Below the pieces are notes generated by a model. It was not told where the DNA came from. It saw only the letters and a program-made list of their open reading frames with translations, and ran no database searches. A stretch of 37,518 nucleotides of DNA, taken from assembly GCA_025350645.1 (NCBI GenBank), contig JANXXM010000138.1, forward strand, positions 1-37,518. The letters run 5' to 3'. Each line of letters begins with the position of its first letter. Within the stretch, counting starts at the first letter, position 1. Source of the stretch: Ferruginibacter sp. (lineage in GTDB: Bacteria > Bacteroidota > Bacteroidia > Chitinophagales > Chitinophagaceae). The position numbers were made by a program, and so were the translations under genes. Positions 27,778 to 35,594 of this stretch are shown here, one piece after another.

Positions 27778-27940
27778 AGGTAATATACTGATACCCTTTG
27801 GCTATAAGAATGTAGAGCAGGCACTAAAGAAAGATGTATTTTAAATTGGCTGAATTTTACAATTAGTTTTATTATTAATAGTCATATAGCAAAATACAAT
27901 TCATTTTACGCCATGTTCAATTATTTTCACAATAATTACC

Positions 27941-27970
27941 TACTTTTGCACCCCGATAAAATTTATCGGG
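27941..27970 (+). promoter_or_regulatory. rpsF promoter and 5' leader hairpin
   Basis: TACTTTTG (27941-27948) matches TAnnTTTG. The expected start, about 27952, is the first base of the perfect inverted repeat CCCGATAAAATTTATCGGG (27952-27970). The S6 operon mRNA would thus begin with a hairpin 34 bases before the rpsF ATG. It could protect the 5' end or take part in ribosomal-protein feedback. Confidence 0.55.
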
Positions 27971-28004
27971 AATAAACAATTTTTTAAAATCAAAAATCAA
28001 GGAA

Positions 28005-28361
28005 ATGAGCAATTACGAATTGATGGTGATTTTTACTCCTGTGCTATCTGAAGAGGAATTTAAAACCGCTCAGAAAAAATACGAAGCGCTCGTTAAAGAC
28101 AACGGCGGCGAAGTAACGCACACTAACCCATGGGGACTAAAATCACTGGCGTATCCTATAGCTAAAAAGACTACTGGTCTTTATTGGGTTATGGAGTATT
28201 CAGCGCCAACCAGCTTCAATGAAAAGTTGAAAACTCAACTTTTACGTGACGAATCAGCTATGCGTCACATGTACACGGTATTAGATAAATACGCCGTTTT
28301 GTACAACAACAAAAAGAGTAGCGGTGTAAAAAATTCTTCATCTCAAAAACAGGAGGCATAA
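28005..28361 (+). CDS. rpsF: 30S ribosomal protein S6
   Basis: 118 residues, with the S6 N-terminus NYELMVIFTPVLSEEEF and the motif LKSLAYPIAKKTTGLYWVMEY; a short Lys/Ser-rich tail follows. It binds S18 on the platform of the small subunit. First gene of the S6-S18-L9 operon; the S18 start is 3 bases past its stop. No priB/ssb gene lies between them, as is normal for Bacteroidota. Confidence 0.97.
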   Translation: MSNYELMVIFTPVLSEEEFKTAQKKYEALVKDNGGEVTHTNPWGLKSLAYPIAKKTTGLYWVMEYSAPTSFNEKLKTQLLRDESAMRHMYTVLDKYAVLYNNKKSSGVKNSSSQKQEA

Positions 28362-28364
28362 ATT

Positions 28365-28631
28365 ATGGCAAAAGCAAATGAGATTAAGTATTTAACAGCA
28401 ATAAAAGCTGAGAAGCGCCCAAAGAAATATTGCCGCTTTAAGAAAATGGGTATCCATTATATTGATTATAAGGATGGAGATTTCTTAAAAAAATTCCTTA
28501 ATGAGCAAGGTAAATTATTGCCACGCCGCCTTACGGGTAACTCTTTAAAGTTTCAGCGTAAAGTAAGTGAAGCAGTTAAAAAAGCCCGTCAAATGGCTAT
28601 TTTGCCTTATGTTACGGATTTGATGAAATAA
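28365..28631 (+). CDS. rpsR: 30S ribosomal protein S18
   Basis: 88 residues: [16 protein letters not shown] at the start, then the conserved core [34 protein letters not shown] partner of S6 in the 30S platform. The N-terminal Cys in KKYCRF is of the kind often replaced in zinc-free paralogs; here only this Cys is present, so the protein is probably not zinc-binding. It is coupled to rpsF. A 157-base gap precedes rplI. Confidence 0.97.
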   Translation: MAKANEIKYLTAIKAEKRPKKYCRFKKMGIHYIDYKDGDFLKKFLNEQGKLLPRRLTGNSLKFQRKVSEAVKKARQMAILPYVTDLMK

Positions 28632-28788
28632 TTGTAGTATAGCGTATTAAGATGTTAGTATTGAGATAAACCTCAACTAATATTTCCAACATTATCTAAA
28701 TACTCAATAATTAATACTTTTTTTAACCACCCTAATCTTTAAATAGAGAAAGTTCGCCGACAGGAAAATTGGGTAAAAATGCAAAACA
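28632..28788 (+). promoter_or_regulatory. rpsR-rplI spacer with a stem-loop
   Basis: 157 bases between co-oriented ribosomal genes. A stem-loop is visible at 28655-28680 (TTAG and TTGAG pairing with CTCAA and CTAA, with a two-base bulge). No T-run follows, so it is not a plain terminator. No promoter box was found. Confidence 0.35.
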
Positions 28789-29235
28789 ATGCAGGTAATA
28801 TTAATACAGGATGTAAACAACCTTGGTGGAGCAAATGAATTGGTAACGGTAAAAAATGGTTACGGTCGTAATTATCTTATACCACAAAAATTTGCAGTAG
28901 AAGCAAGTCCCAGCAATATGAAACAATTGCAGGAAAAAATAAAACACCAGGCTAAAAAAGAAGCTAAATTATTGGCGGAGTTAAATAGTGTAATAGCAGT
29001 ATTAGGTAATGGCCCTTTAAAAATTGGTGCTAAAACTGGTACAAGTGGTAAAATATTTGGTAGCGTTACTTCCGTTCAGGTAGCTCGTGCTATTAAAGAA
29101 CAAAAAGGCTACGAAATAGATCGCCGCCGCATTACATTGCCAGATGATATTAAAGAATTAGGCATGTACAAAGCAAGTATCGACTTTGGAAATGGCACGG
29201 AAACAGAAGTAGAATTTGAAGTGATAGGAGAATAA
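28789..29235 (+). CDS. rplI: 50S ribosomal protein L9
   Basis: 148 residues, standard length. Begins MQVILIQDVNNLGGANELVTVKNGYGRNYLIPQ, the signature N-terminal domain that binds 23S rRNA near the L1 stalk; a long helix and the C-terminal domain (GSVTSVQVARAIKEQKGYEIDRRRI) follow. Last gene of the operon, with a strong terminator 17 bases downstream. Confidence 0.98.
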   Translation: MQVILIQDVNNLGGANELVTVKNGYGRNYLIPQKFAVEASPSNMKQLQEKIKHQAKKEAKLLAELNSVIAVLGNGPLKIGAKTGTSGKIFGSVTSVQVARAIKEQKGYEIDRRRITLPDDIKELGMYKASIDFGNGTETEVEFEVIGE

Positions 29236-29252
29236 TGTCTTTGTTATATTTT

Positions 29253-29288
29253 AAAAAGCCGCTTTGCCTTATGCAATAGCGGCTTTTT
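29253..29288 (+). terminator. terminator after rplI
   Basis: 11-bp perfect stem AAAAAGCCGCT/AGCGGCTTTTT with a 14-base loop and a terminal T5, ending the S6-S18-L9 operon. Confidence 0.9.
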
Positions 29289-29412
29289 ATGTAAAGCTAC
29301 TTCTACAAATATTATTTTTGTTCGTAGCACAGTATAAATCTGCTTCTGCTGCATCTACGAAAAACAACCTAATAAAAAGCTAAAAATTTATTTTTACATT
29401 CATATATTACCT

Positions 29413-29420
29413 TACATTTG
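29413..29420 (+). promoter_or_regulatory. promoter box of the RRM gene
   Basis: TACATTTG fits TAnnTTTG. Transcription from about 29424 gives a 5' UTR of about 120 bases before the ATG at 29547. No clear TTG upstream box was found. Confidence 0.45.
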
Positions 29421-29546
29421 TAATGCGATTCGGGTTTTAGTTTTAAATGTTGGCTGATTTTATTTTCTCGTAAGTAGTTTTCAGTTCATTGTAGCACTAA
29501 TACCGTAGCGTATTAATCAATTTATTTTTTTAAAAAGTTTATTACA

Positions 29547-30011
29547 ATGAACATTTACGTAGGTAATCTTAGCTGGCAAATGACAGACGAAGATCTAAAC
29601 ACACTTTTTTCTGAGTATGGTACTGTAACCAGTGCAAAAATACTTAAAGACAAAATGAATGGCCGCAGCAAAGGCTTTGGTTTTGTAGAAATGGAAGACG
29701 AAGAAGCATCTAAAACTGCTATTGCAAGTCTTAACGAAACTGAAATTCAGGGTCGTAAATTAATCGTTAACGAATCTCAGCCTCGTCCGGAAGGTGAAGG
29801 CGGTTATAAAAAACGCCCTAGTGGTGGTGGCGGTTATGGCGGTGGTGGCGGCGGTAACAGAGGCGGCGGTGGTTATGGCGGTGGCGGCGGTGGTAGAAGC
29901 AGCGGTGGCGGCTATGGCGGCGGCGGCGGTAGAAGTGGTGGAAGCGGTGGCTACGGTGGTGGCGGTGGCAGAAGCAGTGGTGGATACGGCGGCGGTGGTA
30001 AAGATTATTAA
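29547..30011 (+). CDS. glycine-rich RRM RNA-binding protein
   Basis: 154 residues. One RNA-recognition motif (1-80): RNP2 as IYVGNL (3-8) and RNP1 as KGFGFVEM (42-49), both with the aromatic residues that stack on RNA. A tail from about residue 92 is made of GGGGYGGGGG-type repeats with Arg/Ser (RSSGG). The layout matches cold-inducible glycine-rich RNA-binding proteins of bacteria and plants; in Bacteroidota these are abundant and seem to bind many mRNAs. Long 5' UTR, own promoter and terminator, so monocistronic. Confidence 0.95.
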   Translation: MNIYVGNLSWQMTDEDLNTLFSEYGTVTSAKILKDKMNGRSKGFGFVEMEDEEASKTAIASLNETEIQGRKLIVNESQPRPEGEGGYKKRPSGGGGYGGGGGGNRGGGGYGGGGGGRSSGGGYGGGGGRSGGSGGYGGGGGRSSGGYGGGGKDY

Positions 30012-30040
30012 TATCATTTAATATAAACACGCTTTAATAA

Positions 30041-30070
30041 AAAAAATCCCTCAGCAATGAGGGATTTTTT
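30041..30070 (+). terminator. terminator after the RRM gene
   Basis: 13-bp stem (AAAAAATCCCTCA/TGAGGGATTTTTT) with a GCAA tetraloop, then T residues. A GNRA loop gives a very stable hairpin. Confidence 0.92.
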
Positions 30071-30151
30071 TTGTAAGTGCTTACTATAATAAAGTAATTT
30101 TTTACTAAAAATCTCGCAATACTTTCTTGGCATTTATAATTGTTTTCATTT

Positions 30152-30159
30152 TACATTTG
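30152..30159 (+). promoter_or_regulatory. kup promoter box
   Basis: TACATTTG (TAnnTTTG), with TTG at 30127-30129 about 22 bases upstream. The expected start near 30163 lies after the first possible ATG (30140), so translation must begin later, at GTG 30212. Confidence 0.5.
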
Positions 30160-30211
30160 CACAGGTTTTCCTTTAAAAATTACAGGTAGCCTTACATTAA
30201 AATTTCTTTGT

Positions 30212-32266
30212 GTGTCTAAACATGTTAATAAGGTTTCTGCAGCGGGTTTAATAATAGCCCTTGGTATTATTTATGGCGATATTGGAACATCTCCCCTTTA
30301 TGTTTTTAGTGAAATTATTAATGGGAAAGTAATAGAAGATCTTCTCATTATTGGTGGCTTATCCTGCATTATATGGACACTTACACTGCAAACCACTATT
30401 AAATATGTTATTCTAACCCTTAAAGCAGACAATAAGGGAGAAGGAGGAATATTTTCCTTATATACACTGGTGAGGCGACAAAAAAAGTGGCTCGTATTAC
30501 CTGCAATGATAGGCGGGGCGGCGCTTTTGGCAGATGGTATGATAACACCACCTATTACCGTTACCGCAGCGGTAGAAGGATTGGATAGTCTGCCCATATT
30601 ACATGGCATTTCATTAAAAACAATTATCATTATTGTGTTGGTTATTTTATCATTGCTGTTTTTTATGCAGCAGTTTGGTACCAATAACATCGGTAAAATG
30701 TTTGGTCCTATAATGATTATCTGGTTTGCTATGCTGGCTGCATTGGGCATTTCTCATATATCAGACGATCTGGATATTCTTAAAGCGTTCAATCCTTATT
30801 ACGCATTCAAACTATTATCCCAATACCCAAAAGGCTTTTTGTTATTAGGAGCTGTATTTCTTTGTACCACGGGTGCAGAGGCTTTATATAGTGATCTTGG
30901 GCATTGTGGTCGGGCAAACATTCGTTATACCTGGATATATGTAAAAACAGCTCTTATACTTAATTATCTTGGCCAGGGTTCTTATTTGCTGCATAAATTT
31001 AAAGGAACTGTATTTGTAACGAATGATATTATAAAAGATAAAGTAATGATGGCAACATTGCAGGCACTTACCTATAATGGCAAGCCGGTAGATGTTACTG
31101 AAATGAGTAACCCTTTTTATGGCTTGATGCCAGACTGGTTTCTTACAATAGGAATTATTATAGCTACCATAGCTGCAATTATTGCAAGCCAGGCATTAAT
31201 CAGTGGTTCATTTACTTTAATAAGTGAGGCCATTCGTTTGAATCTGTGGCCCCGTATGAAAATCAATTACCCGTCAGAAGCTAAAGGTCAGTTGTTTATA
31301 CCAGGTATAAATACCATGTTGTTTATTGGTTGCTGTGGCATTGTTTTATACTTTCAAACATCCAGTGCAATGGGCGCTGCGTATGGCCTTGCCATTACTT
31401 TATGCATGTTGGCCACCACTATTCTCATGGCAAATTATATGGTATCCCGAAGGGTAAATAAATTTTTAATTTATTTATTTCTGGCCGTTTTTCTTACCAT
31501 AGAAATATCTTTTTTAATAGCTAACCTCAATAAGTTTTCTCACGGAGGTTACGTAACACTTATTATTGGCGGAGCATTGTTTGCCATTATGTACATTTGG
31601 TACAGGGCACGCAAAATCAAAAACAGGTATGTGGAATTTGTACGGGTAGATGAGTATGTACCTAAACTGGAAGAGCTAAGCAACGATACATCTGTACCAA
31701 AATATGCCACTCACCTCGTGTACCTTACCAGTGCAGATAATCCTAAAGAAATAGAGCATAAAATTATTTATAGTATACTAAGTGGCAAACCAAAACGTGC
31801 CGATATTTATTGGTTTGTGCATGTAGATACCTTAGATGACCCCTATACCAGCGAATATTCTGTAACCCATATTATTCCTAACGATATTATACGGGTAGAA
31901 TTTAGGCTGGGTTTTAGAATAGCTCCCCGCATAAACCTAATGTTTAAGAGGGTTGTAGAAGATCTTGTAGCAAACAGGGAGGTAAATATTACCAGCCGCT
32001 ATGAGAGCCAGCAGAGAAACAACATGGTGGGCGATTTTCAGTTTATAGTGCTGGAAAAATTTCTTAGCCAGGATAATGAATTGCCATTTTTCGAAAAACT
32101 GGTAATGAAAGGATATTTCTGGATAAAGGAAATATCGCTTAGCGAAGAGCGTGGTTTTGGTTTGGAACAAAGCAATGTAGCGGTGGAAAAATTTCCATTG
32201 GTGGTAGCGCCAGTTGGCAAGTTAAAAATGAAGCGCATTTTTTATGATGAGGAGGATGGGTATTAA
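30212..32266 (+). CDS. kup: low-affinity potassium transporter Kup
   Basis: 684 residues from GTG 30212 (SKHVNKVSAAGLIIALGIIYGDIGTSPLYVF). The frame also runs back to 30140, but a promoter box lies within that extension and its translation does not resemble Kup. About twelve membrane helices occupy the first 450 residues, with the family motifs GIIYGDIGTSPLYVF, LKADNKGEGGIFSLYTLV and ADGMITPPITVTAAVEGL. A C-terminal cytoplasmic domain of about 190 residues follows (YLTSADNPKEIEHKIIYSIL). It takes up K+ with protons. Monocistronic. Confidence 0.95.
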   Translation: MSKHVNKVSAAGLIIALGIIYGDIGTSPLYVFSEIINGKVIEDLLIIGGLSCIIWTLTLQTTIKYVILTLKADNKGEGGIFSLYTLVRRQKKWLVLPAMIGGAALLADGMITPPITVTAAVEGLDSLPILHGISLKTIIIIVLVILSLLFFMQQFGTNNIGKMFGPIMIIWFAMLAALGISHISDDLDILKAFNPYYAFKLLSQYPKGFLLLGAVFLCTTGAEALYSDLGHCGRANIRYTWIYVKTALILNYLGQGSYLLHKFKGTVFVTNDIIKDKVMMATLQALTYNGKPVDVTEMSNPFYGLMPDWFLTIGIIIATIAAIIASQALISGSFTLISEAIRLNLWPRMKINYPSEAKGQLFIPGINTMLFIGCCGIVLYFQTSSAMGAAYGLAITLCMLATTILMANYMVSRRVNKFLIYLFLAVFLTIEISFLIANLNKFSHGGYVTLIIGGALFAIMYIWYRARKIKNRYVEFVRVDEYVPKLEELSNDTSVPKYATHLVYLTSADNPKEIEHKIIYSILSGKPKRADIYWFVHVDTLDDPYTSEYSVTHIIPNDIIRVEFRLGFRIAPRINLMFKRVVEDLVANREVNITSRYESQQRNNMVGDFQFIVLEKFLSQDNELPFFEKLVMKGYFWIKEISLSEERGFGLEQSNVAVEKFPLVVAPVGKLKMKRIFYDEEDGY

Positions 32267-32395
32267 TAGTATTGAGATGTTATTGAATGGTGGTCAATTT
32301 TTTTTATTCTATGGATAAAATTTTAATTTATATAGTCCTACATTTTTATTTACATTAACCTCATTTCTTTTATTTAAAAGTGCTAAAAAAAAAGG

Positions 32396-32614
32396 ATGAA
32401 AGCTGATGGATATGGAGTTACTTTTTTCTTAGTATACCTCATTCCATTAATAGTCGTATTAGCTTGCCTTAATGTATTTGGCACGCAGCACGCCACTGAT
32501 GCTTTTGTAACTGAATTTTTCGGCATTTTTGCAATTTTTTTTATTATTACGGTTACTTTTTTTACATATTTTTTTTACAGGTGCTCCTTTAAGAAAAAGG
32601 CTGCTTTATGGTAA
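32396..32614 (+). CDS. small two-helix membrane protein, function unknown
   Basis: 72 residues with two hydrophobic helices (about 9-27 and 41-61) and a basic C-terminus (FKKKAAL). ATG 32396 is preceded by AAAAAAAAGG, a fair ribosome site. The stop overlaps the start of the broken rhodanese gene by 7 bases. I do not recognise the family. Confidence 0.5.
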   Translation: MKADGYGVTFFLVYLIPLIVVLACLNVFGTQHATDAFVTEFFGIFAIFFIITVTFFTYFFYRCSFKKKAALW

Positions 32615-32904
32615 ACTTCATCACCGTACAAGTGCTTCAACAAAAAACTTGCTGCGGCAGAAAAAATAGTTTTAATAGATGTAAGGGAAGCGTTTGAGCA
32701 TAACGAATTTAATATCGGTGGCAAATTAATACCGTGCAAAGTATTTTTAAAAAACTTTTGCTTATTCCAAAAGATATACCCGTAGTTATATACTGTGCCC
32801 GTGGAATACGCAGCAGTATTGCCATACAGCGGTTACAGGATAATTATGGTTATACGAATCTTTTAAATTTGCAGGGCGGCATGTATGCATGGAAAGCAGT
32901 ATAA
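32608..32904 (+). pseudogene. rhodanese-like sulfurtransferase with two compensating frameshifts
   Basis: From ATG 32608 the frame reads MVNFITVQVLQQ, shifts at an A6 run (32642-32647; one A too many), continues in the next frame as LAAAEKIVLIDVREAFEHNEFNIGGKLIP, then shifts back near 32733 (one base missing) to IPKDIPVVIYCARGIRSSIAIQRL and ends NLQGGMYAWKAV at 32904 in the original frame. This is a single-domain rhodanese of about 98 residues; the active-site loop CARGIRS with its Cys is present. Such proteins move sulfur between thiols. As written it is inactive. Its end overlaps the start of the next gene by 20 bases. Confidence 0.8.
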
Positions 32905-33733
32905 GGTACTTAGTTATCTTAAAAATATAGTAACTTCCTCCATTGTGAATCATACACTCCTTTATATTATTGCGGGCTATTTTGTATTACTGGTCATTAT
33001 TTATTTTATACAGGATCGGTTTATTTTTAAGCCGGAAAAATTAAGACAGGATTTTAAATACGTTTATGACAGCCCTTTTAAAGAATTATTTTTTGATGTG
33101 GAAGCCGGGGTAAGAATAAACGGGCTACATTTTTCTGTACCAAAGCCATTGGGCCTTATCCTCTATTTTCATGGCAACAGCCGCAGTATAAAAGGCTGGG
33201 CAAAATATGCAAAAGATTTTTTGCGGTATGAATATGATGTGGTACTGGTAGATTATCGAGGCTTTGGGAAGAGCACCGGCAAGCGCAATGAGCATGATAT
33301 GCTGCAAGATATGCAGTTTGTGTATGATACGCTTGCAGTACAGTATGCGGAGCATCATATTATTGTGTATGGCCGAAGCCTTGGCAGCGGTTTTGCGGCA
33401 AAAATAGCAAGCGATAATAAGCCAAGGTATTTAATTTTAGATGCCCCCTATTTTAATTTTACAAAAGTGATAGAAAGGTTTTTACCCATACTACCCATTC
33501 GCTTTATACTACGCTACCAGTTGCGTACAGACAAATGGATACGCCATGTAAATTGCCATACCTACATTATACACGGCACAAAAGACAGACTGATACCCAT
33601 AAATAACAGTGAAAAACTACAGGCATTAAATCCTAAAAAAATAACTTTGCTTATGATAAAAGGTGGAGGCCACAATAATCTTCCTTCTTTTCCGGAATAC
33701 CATAACCTACTGCGGGATATATTACAGTATTGA
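32885..33733 (+). CDS. membrane-anchored alpha/beta-hydrolase, first of a tandem pair
   Basis: 282 residues. One N-terminal membrane helix (about 22-42), then an alpha/beta-hydrolase of the Bem46/YqkD type. Motifs: oxyanion loop YFHGNSRS (93-100), VDYRGFGKSTG, nucleophile elbow GRSLGSG (Ser165), acid Asp234 in HGTKDRLIP, and His263 in GGGHNNLP. The triad is complete. Substrate unknown; probably an esterase or thioesterase acting at the membrane. The start overlaps the rhodanese end by 20 bases, and the second copy follows 12 bases later, so these genes form an operon. Confidence 0.88.
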   Translation: MHGKQYKVLSYLKNIVTSSIVNHTLLYIIAGYFVLLVIIYFIQDRFIFKPEKLRQDFKYVYDSPFKELFFDVEAGVRINGLHFSVPKPLGLILYFHGNSRSIKGWAKYAKDFLRYEYDVVLVDYRGFGKSTGKRNEHDMLQDMQFVYDTLAVQYAEHHIIVYGRSLGSGFAAKIASDNKPRYLILDAPYFNFTKVIERFLPILPIRFILRYQLRTDKWIRHVNCHTYIIHGTKDRLIPINNSEKLQALNPKKITLLMIKGGGHNNLPSFPEYHNLLRDILQY

Positions 33734-33745
33734 TTTTTTTAAAAA

Positions 33746-34561
33746 ATGAATATTAACAAAAAGAAAATTTATCGCTGGCTGAAAATAATTTTATTTATTT
33801 ATGCCGCTCTGGGTATTGCATTATTTTATCTGCAAACAAAATTTCTTTTTCATCCCGTAAAACTTGCTAAAAATTATGTTTATCGCTTTGAAGGAAAATA
33901 TGAAGAAATAAATATTCCCTTTGATAATACAGATACCATGAACATGATAAAATTTTTTCCTGCTGATAGTGTGCGAAAAGGAGTTATTTTATATTATCAT
34001 GGAAATAAAGAAAATATAAATCATTACGCTGCTTTTACAAAACCATTTACCAAGCTGGGATATGAAGTATGGATGGAAGACTACCCCGGCTTTGGAAAAA
34101 GCACAGGTGCCATTACGGAAAAAAAATTATATGCACAGGCACTACAGGTGCAAAAAATGGCTGCCCTGCAGTTTGGTAAAGATAGTATTGTTATCTATGG
34201 AAAGTCTTTGGGAACCGGTATTGCAGCGTATATTGCTGCTAATACTAAAGCGAAAATGCTGATATTAGAATCTCCTTATTATAGCATACCAGCATTATTT
34301 AACTGCTATGCATTTATTTATCCAAACGAACAAATGAGCACTTTTAAAATTCCTACAAACGAATTTTTAGAAGAGGTAAAATATCCGATTATTATTTTTC
34401 ATGGTATAGATGATGGCGTAGTACCGTACCGATGCTCTGCCAAATTAAAAGCAATTTTAAAGCCTGCTGATAAATACATTACCGTGCCTGATGCAGATCA
34501 CCAGAGTATAAACCAGAAAGAAATATATTACAGCGCTATAGATTCTTTGTTAACGAAATAA
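33746..34561 (+). CDS. membrane-anchored alpha/beta-hydrolase, second of a tandem pair
   Basis: 271 residues with the same architecture as its upstream neighbour: N-terminal helix (about 11-30), YYHGNKEN, EDYPGFGKSTG, elbow GKSLGTG (Ser154), Asp223 in HGIDDGVVP and His252 in DADHQSI. The two share layout and motifs along their length, so they are paralogs from a tandem duplication that has since diverged. Substrate unknown. No clear terminator follows; the next gene is convergent. Confidence 0.88.
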   Translation: MNINKKKIYRWLKIILFIYAALGIALFYLQTKFLFHPVKLAKNYVYRFEGKYEEINIPFDNTDTMNMIKFFPADSVRKGVILYYHGNKENINHYAAFTKPFTKLGYEVWMEDYPGFGKSTGAITEKKLYAQALQVQKMAALQFGKDSIVIYGKSLGTGIAAYIAANTKAKMLILESPYYSIPALFNCYAFIYPNEQMSTFKIPTNEFLEEVKYPIIIFHGIDDGVVPYRCSAKLKAILKPADKYITVPDADHQSINQKEIYYSAIDSLLTK

Positions 34562-34619
34562 CAGCAATTAGTTTTAATAGAAAAGTTTAAAAAATTAGTG
34601 ATTTGTATAATCATCGTGA

Positions 34620-35528
34620 TTATAATTCTTTCAGCGTACTTCCTTTTTTATCTACTATAAATTCATATTTGATTCCCACTTTTAATGCCACGTTCTCCTT
34701 TTTATGGCTTACAGGAAAATCATAGCAAACCGGATAATTATATGTTGCTATAATCTCGCTAACGATCTCATAAATATTTTTACCAAAAGGCCGATCTGTA
34801 TCTTTCATATCTGTAAAACCACCTACCACAAGCCCTGCAAGATTTTTAAGCTTGCCACTTCTTTTTAACTGGTATAGCATTCTATCTGCCACGTATAATT
34901 GTTCTCCAATATCTTCTATAAATAAAATGCAATTATTTGTTTTGATATCAGATGCAGTACCTACAGCATTTACAAGCAAAGAAAGATTTCCGCCAACTAG
35001 TTTTCCTTTTACACTACCATACTTATTGTTTTTATTTCTGGCAGATTTGAAATTTCCTTTAACGCCACGAATGGCAGCAAGTAAAGAACCGATATATTCA
35101 TTTTTATATCCTTCTTCATTAAAAGCCGCAGCCATGGGCGCATGCATTGTGGCTATTTTATAATTTTTAAAAATATGGCTGTGCAAAATTGTAATATCGC
35201 TAAAGCCAATAAGCCATTTGGGATTTTTTATAAATGCAGTAAAATCTATTGCATCAATTATTCTGCCCATACCATAACCGCCCCTGCCAAATAATATTGC
35301 TTTAATATCTTTATCATCTAAAAAAGACTGTAATTCTTTTAACCGCTCTGCATCAGTACCGCTAAAATAATTTTTAGATTTACTACCCAGTGTTTTGCCT
35401 GCAATTACTTTATAGCCCTGCAGCTGCAGGGTTTCAATACATGTTGTAGCTTTATCTGCAGTCATGTATCCCGCTGGGCAGGTAATGGCAATAGTATCAT
35501 TTTTCTTTAAATACGGAGGTATTGTCAT
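34620..35528 (-). CDS. LD-carboxypeptidase (peptidase S66), cytoplasmic copy
   Basis: 302 residues, the usual LdcA length, without signal peptide (MTIPPYLKKNDTIAITCPAG). Triad by motif: Ser110 (GFSDITILH), Glu205 (IEDIGEQLY), His275 (FPVSHKKEN). It cleaves the L,D bond of recycled muropeptides in the cytoplasm. It resembles the S66 gene at 26758 throughout, apart from that gene's N-terminal extension. Divergent from nothing and convergent with the hydrolase pair; it may be co-transcribed with the M14 gene upstream (66-base gap). Confidence 0.93.
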   Translation of the reverse strand: MTIPPYLKKNDTIAITCPAGYMTADKATTCIETLQLQGYKVIAGKTLGSKSKNYFSGTDAERLKELQSFLDDKDIKAILFGRGGYGMGRIIDAIDFTAFIKNPKWLIGFSDITILHSHIFKNYKIATMHAPMAAAFNEEGYKNEYIGSLLAAIRGVKGNFKSARNKNNKYGSVKGKLVGGNLSLLVNAVGTASDIKTNNCILFIEDIGEQLYVADRMLYQLKRSGKLKNLAGLVVGGFTDMKDTDRPFGKNIYEIVSEIIATYNYPVCYDFPVSHKKENVALKVGIKYEFIVDKKGSTLKEL

Positions 35529-35594
35529 TCAGTAATATTTTTAAATAGCTTTAGCTTATGCAAACAGCATGTTTTTTATCTTCTGCAAGGAGAT

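Noticed and set aside
29470-29505. Third copy of the structured repeat before the RRM gene
   Set aside because: Only about 20 bases around TCATTGTAGC resemble the element; P2 and P3 cannot be formed.
29760-30030. Other long frames over the RRM gene's glycine tail
   Set aside because: They are low-complexity Val/Ala/Thr or His/Arg readings of the GGN-codon repeats, with no independent signal.
30140-30211. Longer start for Kup at ATG 30140
   Set aside because: A TAnnTTTG promoter box lies inside this stretch and its translation does not resemble the family N-terminus.
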